13,434 nt of DNA, taken from contig DITN01000069.1 of NCBI GenBank assembly GCA_002422865.1, positions 1 to 13,434 of the forward strand, given 5' to 3'. The notes beneath the pieces were generated by a model. The model did not search any database. It saw only the letters and a list, made by a program, of their open reading frames with translations, and was not told the origin of the DNA. The DNA comes from Bacteroidetes bacterium UBA6183 (GTDB taxonomy: Bacteria > Bacteroidota > Bacteroidia > UKL13-3). Shown here one piece after another: positions 7,061 to 13,434 of this stretch. Position numbers and translations under genes: made by a program. The number at the start of each line of letters is the position of its first letter. Position 1 is the first letter of the stretch.

Positions 7061-8518
7061 TCAATCAATAACCAATTTTCCGGATTCGAGCTGTTCTTCA
7101 TTTCGTAGGTGATAGAAATAAATGCCACTTTTTAATTCACTTATATTTAGGTTGTTTTCGCTAGTGTTTATTATGGTTTCAAACACAACTTCACCCCAAA
7201 TATTTAGCAGTTTAAAACCAAACATAAGTGTGTTAGGATTATTAACAAACAACCAGTTTTTAGCAGGGTTGGGGTAAATAGCAAAGGAGTGTTGTTGTTG
7301 GGTTTTACTTAAACTTACATTTTGCGGCCAAGGATTACCCCATGTTTGGTTTGATTTTTTGTAATAAACAAGTTGGTGTGCTGAACTTGATATGCCGGGG
7401 AAGCCATTGATTTGTTCCTCGTAATATGGTCCTCCTGCTCCTTTGTAATAATTTTGTGGTGTGTTGTTTAAATCCGCTGCAAGAAATCCACATGTATCAT
7501 GCTCACCAAAAAGAATTTCGGTAATATAAGTTGCTTTTTCAATTGTATTACGTTTAAGTTCAATGGTGTATACCTCACTTAAATTTCCCGTACGATTCAT
7601 TTGAGTAACCCCCGGTTCTTCATCCAACAAAGTATTGTTTGCATACATAATATCAATACTATCTGTCACTAATGTGGATGACACAGAGTTGTTGTCTTTA
7701 TATGTGCAGTATTGTCGTCTTGTAAACTTATACTGAAAACTATCGTTAAAGCTTTGTTTTTGGTAAACAATATAAATGCTTCTGCAAGTATCGGTGGTTA
7801 TTGAGTTGGGTTGATAATTCATTCTGAAATTATAATCCAGGTAGTGAAATTCATCGCCTACATCAAAGTTATAAATGTCGCTCCAAGTAATATTTTGTAA
7901 AGGCAAATTGGTGTTGGCCTCGCTTATCAAAGTTAAAGTACTTGGAAATTGATAAGTCAATATTCCCAATTGAAATGTTTTTGGAAAGGTGTAAAAATTA
8001 ACTGTTTTTATTAATCCGTGCTTTTTGCTTAACCATACATCAACAAGTTGTGTGGTATTTGATTGGGCAGGTAATGTGGTTTGAATAATTTTAATCGAAT
8101 CGGTTGCCCCAAATATTTGTAAGGTAGAATCTTTAAAGTGATTAAACATTACAGGTGTTACGCCATCAATATATGCTTCCCAACTTTGGCCAACTTTACT
8201 GTTGGTGTATATGGTGATGGGTTTGCCCGCAAAGTTGATAATCCAAAATGAAGTATCAGAAACTTGAACTACTTTTCTACCAATCCACGAAGCATTGGTT
8301 TTTATATCACAACCGCCTTCATTAAAGTTTGGGTTGATGTGTAAGTTGGGTTCAAAGTTGTATTGATTGTTACGGCTGTCCTTTATTTTTAAAGTATAAA
8401 CTTTACTGTTTTGTCCTTCAAAATAACTGATGTTAGACCTTAAAAATGGAAAGTAATCTTGTGCTGATAATGTGTTGAATAGTGCACAAAAAACGAGTAG
8501 GGTTATTAGTTGCTTCAT
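7061..8518 (-). CDS. secreted protein with T9SS type A sorting domain
   Basis: This 485-residue protein begins with a signal peptide (MKQLITLLVFCALFNTLSA, probable cleavage before QDYF). The C-terminal 74 residues (412-485) are a type IX sorting domain: they open with FAIYPNPAKNWLFV, run through a KLLNIWGEVV strand and ISELKSGIYFYHL, and end GKLVID. This predicts Sec export, then passage through the outer membrane by T9SS and cell-surface attachment or release. Residues about 20-400 match no enzyme family I recognise; they are rich in Asn, Thr, Tyr and aromatic residues, as in beta-sandwich surface proteins, and contain scattered cysteines. The gene is alone, convergent with the ABC gene (43-base gap without a clear terminator hairpin) and divergent from the arginine decarboxylase gene. 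The ATG start gives a good signal peptide. Confidence 0.85.
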   Translation of the reverse strand: MKQLITLLVFCALFNTLSAQDYFPFLRSNISYFEGQNSKVYTLKIKDSRNNQYNFEPNLHINPNFNEGGCDIKTNASWIGRKVVQVSDTSFWIINFAGKPITIYTNSKVGQSWEAYIDGVTPVMFNHFKDSTLQIFGATDSIKIIQTTLPAQSNTTQLVDVWLSKKHGLIKTVNFYTFPKTFQLGILTYQFPSTLTLISEANTNLPLQNITWSDIYNFDVGDEFHYLDYNFRMNYQPNSITTDTCRSIYIVYQKQSFNDSFQYKFTRRQYCTYKDNNSVSSTLVTDSIDIMYANNTLLDEEPGVTQMNRTGNLSEVYTIELKRNTIEKATYITEILFGEHDTCGFLAADLNNTPQNYYKGAGGPYYEEQINGFPGISSSAHQLVYYKKSNQTWGNPWPQNVSLSKTQQQHSFAIYPNPAKNWLFVNNPNTLMFGFKLLNIWGEVVFETIINTSENNLNISELKSGIYFYHLRNEEQLESGKLVID

Positions 8519-8662
8519 AAGGATGGTTTAACGAAAGCACAAGTTAATATTAAGTTACAATAAATTAATACCAATCACTCAAAAAAATCATAAAATAATC
8601 CCCAACGTTTTTATAACATTGCATTCGCAAATTCATTTTCTAACAATTTAATAATTACGGGG

Positions 8663-10066
8663 TTGTCAACAGGTATTAAAAACAAGTACATCGACTTAAT
8701 AAACCAAACATTCTATTTCCCACGACATGGTTTTGAGGTTAAAAATAACCAACTTTATTTTCATGGTGTTGATTTAATGGAGCTCATCAAACAATATGGT
8801 ACGCCCTTTAAATTTACCTATTTACCCAAAATTGGCTCGCAAATAAATAAAGCCCGATCTTTGTTTAACCAAGCCATTACCAAGTACAATTACCCCGGAA
8901 CATACAATTATTGCTACTGCACCAAAAGTTCGCACTTTAGTTTTATTATTGATGAGGTGCTTAAAAATGGCGCTGATATTGAAACATCATCGGCATTTGA
9001 TTTAGACCTTTTGACTAAATTACATGCAGATGGGAAATTTGCAAAAGATAAGTTTATTGTTTGCAATGGTTATAAAACCGATGATTACGCCAAAAAGATG
9101 GCAGCATTTGCAAAAAATGGTTTCCAAAATTTGGTATGTGTGTTGGATAATCCTGCCGAGTTTGAATTGATTGATAAATATGCTGAAGTACCCATGAACC
9201 TGGGTATTAGAATTGCTACCGAAGAAGAACCCGGTTATTTGGTGTACACTTCACGTTTGGGTACAAGCCATAAGTTGGTAAACGATTTATACTTATCAAA
9301 AATAAAAGACAACCCTAAGTTTAAACTTAAAATGCTTCACTTTTTTGTAAACAGCGGTATAAAAGATACCACGTATTACTGGAGTGAACTTACACGATTG
9401 GTTAATGTGTACTGCGATTTAAAAGAGCTTTGTGCCGATTTAGATACCTTGGATATTGGCGGTGGTATGCCTATTTACACCTCATTAGGTGTGGAGCATG
9501 ATTACCCTTATATGATAGACCAAATTGTGTATTACATTAAAACCATTTGCGATAGCCGCGGCATAACTGCACCACATATTATTACTGAGTTTGGTTCGTT
9601 TACCGTAGGCGAAAGTGGTGGTGCCATTTACAGCATTATTGGCGAGAAACAACAAAATGACAAAGAGTCGTGGTACATGATAGACAGCTCGTTTATTACC
9701 ACATTGCCCGATACTTGGGGCATAGGCCAAAAATTTATTTTGTTAGCCATTAACCAATGGAGTGAAGAGTTTAAGCGTATTAACTTAGGTGGTTTAACTT
9801 GCGATAGTCAGGATTTTTACAACAGCGATACCCACACCAACCAGGTGTTTATGCCTAAGTTGCAAAAAGATGAGCCGCTTTATATGGGCTTTTTCCATAC
9901 CGGAGCGTATCAGGAAAGCCTAGGTGGATATGGAGGCATACAACATTGTTTGATACCTGCTCCCAAACACTTGATTATAGATAAGAAAGAAGACGGAACA
10001 ATGGACGTTAAGGTGTTTGCCCAAGAGCAAAACGCAGAACAAATGATGAAGGTATTAGGATTTTAA
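8663..10066 (+). CDS. speA: biosynthetic arginine decarboxylase (fold III, PLP)
   Basis: The 467-residue protein belongs to the alanine-racemase-fold PLP decarboxylases, in the short Bacteroidota group annotated as arginine decarboxylase; the product would be agmatine for polyamine synthesis. The PLP lysine is K88 in YCYCTKSSHF. LDIGGGMP (263-270) and EFGSF (309-313, with E309 likely facing the pyridine nitrogen) form the cofactor site, and TCDSQD (379-384) and FHTGAY (411-416) supply residues of the second subunit's active site. There is no signal peptide. The start is TTG at 8663: no ATG or GTG lies in frame nearby upstream, and the conserved KYIDLINQTFYFP opening follows within 8 residues. 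Substrate choice between arginine and related diamino acids cannot be read with certainty. The gene appears monocistronic, ending in a strong terminator. Confidence 0.85.
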   Translation: MSTGIKNKYIDLINQTFYFPRHGFEVKNNQLYFHGVDLMELIKQYGTPFKFTYLPKIGSQINKARSLFNQAITKYNYPGTYNYCYCTKSSHFSFIIDEVLKNGADIETSSAFDLDLLTKLHADGKFAKDKFIVCNGYKTDDYAKKMAAFAKNGFQNLVCVLDNPAEFELIDKYAEVPMNLGIRIATEEEPGYLVYTSRLGTSHKLVNDLYLSKIKDNPKFKLKMLHFFVNSGIKDTTYYWSELTRLVNVYCDLKELCADLDTLDIGGGMPIYTSLGVEHDYPYMIDQIVYYIKTICDSRGITAPHIITEFGSFTVGESGGAIYSIIGEKQQNDKESWYMIDSSFITTLPDTWGIGQKFILLAINQWSEEFKRINLGGLTCDSQDFYNSDTHTNQVFMPKLQKDEPLYMGFFHTGAYQESLGGYGGIQHCLIPAPKHLIIDKKEDGTMDVKVFAQEQNAEQMMKVLGF

Positions 10067-10071
10067 GACAC

Positions 10072-10101
10072 AAGGGATGATGTAAAAATCATCCCTTTTT
10101 T
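10072..10101 (+). terminator. intrinsic terminator after speA
   Basis: AAGGGATGAT (10072-10081) and ATCATCCCTT (10088-10097) form a perfect 10-bp stem around a 6-base loop (GTAAAA), with a run of six T at 10096-10101. It starts 6 bases after the speA stop and isolates that gene from the sigma-factor cassette. Confidence 0.92.
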
Positions 10102-10278
10102 ATTTGTTAATGGCCTGTAAAATAGGATATCCACTGTATTTTAAGACGGTATAATATCAGCTCAATTTTTTTATCATTTGCTTTTTAGTTGTGTGTTAAA
10201 TCATTTTATTTGTATTGAATGTCAGTTGCTTATAAAATTATTTAGGGCTCAGGCAACTTTTAATGTCATAACCACATT

Positions 10279-10845
10279 ATGGCAGTATACAATCAAATGC
10301 AGGTAAACGAAAAACATATCAAACAACTTAAACAAGGCGACTCTACCATTCAAAAAATGGTGTTTGAGGGTTTGTTTAGCAAGATGTTCAGGGTGTGTTT
10401 GCGTTACATTGTGCGAACTGATGAAGCCGAGGATTGTGTGATGAAAGGATTTTTAAAAGCGTTTCAACAAATGGAGCGTTTTGAATACCAAGGAGAGGAT
10501 AGCTTTATGTATTGGTTAAAACGCATTATGGTAAATGAAGCATTGATGGCATTGCGTAAACAAAATAATTTTAGTTTGGTAGCATTAGAGAACACAACGG
10601 AGGTTAGTTTTGATGATGATGCCTTGCAACAAGTTGAAGCCAACTATTTGTACGATGCCATTACATTGTTACCTACAGGCTATCGCACCGTGTTAAATAT
10701 GTTTGTGGTAGAAGGTTACAGCCATCAGGAAATTGCCGAAACTTTAGGTATTACCGAGAGCACAAGCAAAACACAATTGGCCAAAGCTAAAGCAAAATTA
10801 AAACAAGTGATTACTCAAAAACAATATGGTTATGGAAATGCGTAG
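10279..10845 (+). CDS. ECF-type RNA polymerase sigma factor
   Basis: This 188-residue protein has the two-domain plan of extracytoplasmic-function sigma factors. Region 2 (about 25-95) includes CLRYIVRTDEAEDCVMKGFL and FMYWLKRIMVNEAL, the usual core-binding and -10 recognition helices. Region 4 (about 120-178) has LLPTGYRTVLNMFVVEGYS and the helix-turn-helix HQEIAETLGITESTSKTQL. There are no regions 1 or 3 and no extra C-terminal domain. It is the first gene of a three-gene cassette and its 3' end overlaps the next gene, a membrane protein that may restrain it. The target promoters are unknown; self-regulation is plausible but no second copy of a likely target motif was identified. It may or may not correspond to the PorX-linked SigP of Porphyromonas; sequence alone does not settle this. 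Confidence 0.92.
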   Translation: MAVYNQMQVNEKHIKQLKQGDSTIQKMVFEGLFSKMFRVCLRYIVRTDEAEDCVMKGFLKAFQQMERFEYQGEDSFMYWLKRIMVNEALMALRKQNNFSLVALENTTEVSFDDDALQQVEANYLYDAITLLPTGYRTVLNMFVVEGYSHQEIAETLGITESTSKTQLAKAKAKLKQVITQKQYGYGNA

Positions 10846-11494
10846 CGATAAAATTATACAAGAAAAAATAAATGCGGTAAACGATTTACCCGATGGCTAC
10901 GCACCAAACCTAAACAGTAAATGGGAGTTGTTGCAAGCGGGTTTAATGCCGGTGCAAAACAAACGTCCGCTGTTGTATTATATACAGCGTGCAAGTGCAG
11001 TTGCAGCCATGCTTTTGTTAATTGGCGGAAGCGGTTTGTTAATCATTAAAAAACCAACCAAACCAACGGCATCATCTGTAAAAACAGCTACATCCAATGG
11101 TATTGTTGCTGTGCCTCATACAAAACCAATCCATCAAATAAAAGAGGAAAAAGCAGTTGTAACGCCAAACCATAAAATAAAAAATACAGATGTAAATAAA
11201 ACATCAGTAGTGGTTGCAGTAAATCAGGTTAAAACAACCATAAATGAAGTAGAACAACCTGTTAGCGAAGTAGCACAACCATTGATTAATCAATCACCTA
11301 AAGAGCAGATGGCAGCAGTAACAGAACGTTTTACCGAGGTAGATTTTACCACACCTATATTGGCTCCAAATGTACCAACCGATGTATTGGTAAAAGCACA
11401 GAAGTTTAAATTTAAACTGGGTGTTGGAAACAACAACCAAGTGAATATTCAATCTGAAAATAACGCTGTTTTTAAACTTAAAACAGGTCTTTAA
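10826..11494 (+). CDS. single-pass membrane protein, candidate anti-sigma factor
   Basis: The 222 residues comprise a short cytoplasmic N-terminus (about 1-54), one transmembrane helix (about 55-74, ASAVAAMLLLIGGSGLLII) followed by KKPTKP, and a long low-complexity periplasmic part rich in Lys, Thr, Val, Pro and Gln (about 75-180). A small C-terminal segment ends FKLKTGL. The gene overlaps the sigma-factor gene by 20 bases from this start; ATG codons at 10832 and 10838 are equally possible and would shorten the overlap to 14 or 8 bases. The tight overlap suggests coupled translation and a fixed ratio, as for anti-sigma factors. The classical zinc-binding HxxxCxxC anti-sigma motif is absent, so the role is inferred from position and topology. 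I do not recognise the family. Confidence 0.75.
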   Translation: MVMEMRSDKIIQEKINAVNDLPDGYAPNLNSKWELLQAGLMPVQNKRPLLYYIQRASAVAAMLLLIGGSGLLIIKKPTKPTASSVKTATSNGIVAVPHTKPIHQIKEEKAVVTPNHKIKNTDVNKTSVVVAVNQVKTTINEVEQPVSEVAQPLINQSPKEQMAAVTERFTEVDFTTPILAPNVPTDVLVKAQKFKFKLGVGNNNQVNIQSENNAVFKLKTGL

Positions 11495-11521
11495 AATTAC
11501 CTAACTATTTAATTTACAAAT

Positions 11522-12571
11522 ATGAAAAAACTAATGCTTATGGCAGGTGTCCTTACTATGCCTTTTTTGTTCGGAGCTTTTAAAGCCAATGCGCAAGTAA
11601 CTGTTAATAACCCAATGAACAGTGAGGTTGTGATGAGCGATACCATTGTAGTTAACTTAAAACAAAATAATAAGGTGCTTATTTTAGGCAGTTCTATTAA
11701 AATGTTAAAAGACTTTGGTCCTGCTGCAGATCGTTTAAAAACATCGTTTTTAAATGATATTAATAAAGCGTTTACCGAGCAATCTATTTATCCAACGGCA
11801 AAAGAAGTGCATTACTTTGTGCAAGATGAAAACAAAAGACGCATTAAAGCCGAAGCTGCCGAATACAGTGATAAAAGGGTAGATGTGGCCTTTGAAATTT
11901 TACGCCTAAAATTGGATTTACCCAAATACAGTTACACCATTTATAACCTAAACAATGGGGTACGTATGATGGTATTTGTGAATCACCCTGATAGTCTGCT
12001 TCCACAATTGGGTGAGGTAAGTTTAAATGAAGCCATTGTAACCGCAACTAAAGACAAAAAAGAGATACGTAAGAACTATAAATTAGAAATTAGCACAGAT
12101 AGCAATTATTACAGGGTATCGAATAAGTTAGGTGCAAGGGCAGATATTTTAGAAGTAAACCCATACTTTGGATTAACTTTATTGGGCAACACCTTTAGTC
12201 CCATGGTTGGTACACAAATAGACTTAAGATTTACCAACAAATATGGCATAGGCAAATACAGATTGGGTTTTGGTTTTACAGGATTAACAATGTTGGAGCG
12301 CACAAATGGCGATATTAGTGCTGTAAACTTGATAACAACATACGAAGGAAGAGCGATGTATAATGCATCGCCAAGGGTACGCGGAAAATCTTATTGGCTG
12401 GGTATACAATGTGGTGTGTTAAAAACAACCAATGGAGGTAAATTAGATAATGCTATTAAGTTCGGCCTTTCTACCGAAGGACTTGGTCCAATTGGTTGGT
12501 CGGTTGATTTTATAAACACAAAAGACTTCAAAGAAAGCATCTACAGTTTAACAGTACGATTACCTTTTTAA
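11522..12571 (+). CDS. exported protein, probable outer-membrane beta-barrel part
   Basis: The 349 residues start with a signal peptide (MKKLMLMAGVLTMPFLFGAFKANA, cleavage before QVTVNN). Residues about 40-185 are a mixed, charged domain that may be periplasmic (KVLILGSSIKMLKDFG, then helical EQSIYPTAKEVHYFVQDENK). From about 188 onward alternating aromatic and glycine-rich strands appear (NPYFGLTLLGNTFSPMVG, YRLGFGFTGLTML, YWLGIQCGVL, WSVDFINTKDF), ending YSLTVRLPF with the terminal phenylalanine typical of outer-membrane barrels. This fits a small barrel of about eight strands but is a by-eye reading. The gene follows the membrane protein by 27 bases and is probably the third gene of the sigma-factor operon, whose transcript ends at the hairpin at 12587. 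The family is not recognised. Confidence 0.75.
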   Translation: MKKLMLMAGVLTMPFLFGAFKANAQVTVNNPMNSEVVMSDTIVVNLKQNNKVLILGSSIKMLKDFGPAADRLKTSFLNDINKAFTEQSIYPTAKEVHYFVQDENKRRIKAEAAEYSDKRVDVAFEILRLKLDLPKYSYTIYNLNNGVRMMVFVNHPDSLLPQLGEVSLNEAIVTATKDKKEIRKNYKLEISTDSNYYRVSNKLGARADILEVNPYFGLTLLGNTFSPMVGTQIDLRFTNKYGIGKYRLGFGFTGLTMLERTNGDISAVNLITTYEGRAMYNASPRVRGKSYWLGIQCGVLKTTNGGKLDNAIKFGLSTEGLGPIGWSVDFINTKDFKESIYSLTVRLPF

Positions 12572-12586
12572 ACAGAGTTGTTCATG

Positions 12587-12616
12587 AAAAGCCATCGTTG
12601 TTTTCGGTGGCTTTTT
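12587..12616. terminator. bidirectional intrinsic terminator
   Basis: AAAAGCCATCG (12587-12597) pairs with CGGTGGCTTTT (12605-12615) in an 11-bp stem with one G-T wobble and a 7-base T-rich loop. T runs follow on the plus strand (12612-12616) and, through the A run at 12587-12590, on the minus strand. It lies between two convergent genes and can end transcripts from both; the 3' arm reaches into the mtaB stop codon. Confidence 0.85.
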
Positions 12617-13434
12617 ATGCCATCACACCAAACTCTACCTTACAAGTAGCTACCATATCGGCATCAATACCGGTAATTCCTACATTCATAATTTCGTTCA
12701 CCAACATTGGGTCGTAAGTGGTTTTTACCTTAATGTAGTTACTGGTAAAACCATACATTACATTGGCATCATTCTCGGCTTCCCAAAGCACAGGGTAGGT
12801 GTTACCAATGTGTTGCTCGTAAAAATGCCTGCGTTTTTTATCGCTTAAAATGTGCAGCATCTTACTTCTATCGGCACGCACATGCGGGTATACTTTGCCG
12901 GGTAATTTATTGGCTGTTGTATTTACACGTTCACTGTAAGTAAACACGTGCAAGTACGAAATATCAAGTTGGTTTAAGTAGTTGTAAGTTTCTAAAAAGT
13001 GCTCTTCTGTTTCGCCCGGGTAACCCACAATCACATCAACCCCAATACAACAATGCGGCATTAGCGATTTTATTTTTTGTACCCTGCTGGTATATAAATC
13101 AGTAAGGTATTTTCTGCGCATGCTTTTTAAAATTTCATCGCTACCACTTTGCAGTGGTATGTGAAAATGCGGAACAATTACGTTTGATTGTGCAGCCAAT
13201 TCAATAATTTCATCCGTTAATAAATTGGGTTCAATAGAAGACACGCGTAAACGTTTTAATCCTTCCACTTTTTCTAAAGCTTGTAACAATTGAAAAAAGT
13301 TTTCGCTTGTATTGGCCCCGAAATCTCCGGTATTTACCCCCGTTAGTACAATTTCTTTGATGCCACTTGCTACAATTTCTTCGGCTTGTTTAACCACATT
13401 GGCAATGGTATCACTTCGACTGGTGCCACGTGCT
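12615..13434 (-). CDS. mtaB: tRNA t(6)A37 methylthiotransferase MtaB, 5' end cut
   Basis: The visible 272 residues are the C-terminal part of a radical-SAM methylthiotransferase; the gene continues past the right edge. Its open frame extends to base 13434 and begins ARGTSRS, which in this family directly follows the CxxxCxxC cluster motif, so the radical-SAM cysteines lie just outside. Other landmarks are EIVLTGVNTGDFG, RVSSIEPNLL, HFHIPLQSGSDEIL, DVIVGYPGE and HVFTYSERVNTTA, followed by a TRAM-like end (VLWEAEN onward). MtaB converts t6A at position 37 of ANN-decoding tRNAs to the 2-methylthio form, using SAM and iron-sulfur clusters. The FTYSERVNT segment and the C-terminal domain favour MtaB over MiaB or RimO, though the missing N-terminus limits certainty. 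The GTG at 13397 is internal, not the start. The stop (12615-12617) overlaps the shared terminator. Confidence 0.88.
   Translation of the reverse strand, partial: ARGTSRSDTIANVVKQAEEIVASGIKEIVLTGVNTGDFGANTSENFFQLLQALEKVEGLKRLRVSSIEPNLLTDEIIELAAQSNVIVPHFHIPLQSGSDEILKSMRRKYLTDLYTSRVQKIKSLMPHCCIGVDVIVGYPGETEEHFLETYNYLNQLDISYLHVFTYSERVNTTANKLPGKVYPHVRADRSKMLHILSDKKRRHFYEQHIGNTYPVLWEAENDANVMYGFTSNYIKVKTTYDPMLVNEIMNVGITGIDADMVATCKVEFGVMA

Noticed and set aside
8544..8557. TTAATATTAA palindrome and repeated AAGTTA between the T9SS cargo gene and speA
   Set aside because: Short AT-only symmetry is expected by chance in this AT-rich gap, and no consensus promoter lies next to it.

Overview
The window looks like the chromosome of a member of the Bacteroidota. 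Reasons seen in the sequence: AT-rich DNA, a fused LpxC-FabZ protein, a response regulator with a PglZ domain (PorX type), a secreted protein with a C-terminal type IX secretion (T9SS) sorting domain, few Shine-Dalgarno sequences, and a near-consensus Bacteroidota promoter (TTTG, 19 bases, TATCTTTG) ahead of a tRNA. Genus cannot be told from sequence alone. The gene content is mostly core chromosome; I see no insertion sequence, phage, CRISPR array or defence island.

Layout. 1-25 is the 5' part of a tRNA on the minus strand, with its promoter at 99-129. 240-1796 (minus) is porX. Divergent from it, 58 bases away, is a plus-strand run: an HD-domain phosphohydrolase (1855-3093), lpxD (3132-4163), lpxC-fabZ (4177-5562), lpxA (5606-6394) and an orphan ABC ATPase (6397-7017). 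This is a lipid A initiation cluster: LpxA, LpxC and LpxD are the first three enzymes of the pathway, and FabZ belongs to the fatty acid synthesis that supplies their 3-hydroxyacyl chains. A secreted T9SS cargo protein of unknown function (7061-8518, minus) converges on the ABC gene.

A single-gene unit for arginine decarboxylase (8663-10066) ends in a strong intrinsic terminator (10072-10101). Next comes a three-gene cassette: ECF sigma factor (10279-10845), an overlapping gene for a one-pass membrane protein with a long periplasmic linker (10826-11494), and an exported protein with a probable beta-rich outer-membrane part (11522-12571). A bidirectional terminator (12587-12615) separates this cassette from a convergent mtaB-like tRNA methylthiotransferase gene, which runs off the right edge.

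How the genes may work together: the theme is the cell envelope. PorX controls or supports T9SS in studied Bacteroidota, T9SS cargo can be anchored to lipopolysaccharide, and the neighbouring operon makes lipid A. The sigma/membrane/outer-membrane cassette is the least familiar part and the best candidate for something undescribed, but its function as a signalling unit is inference from gene order and topology.
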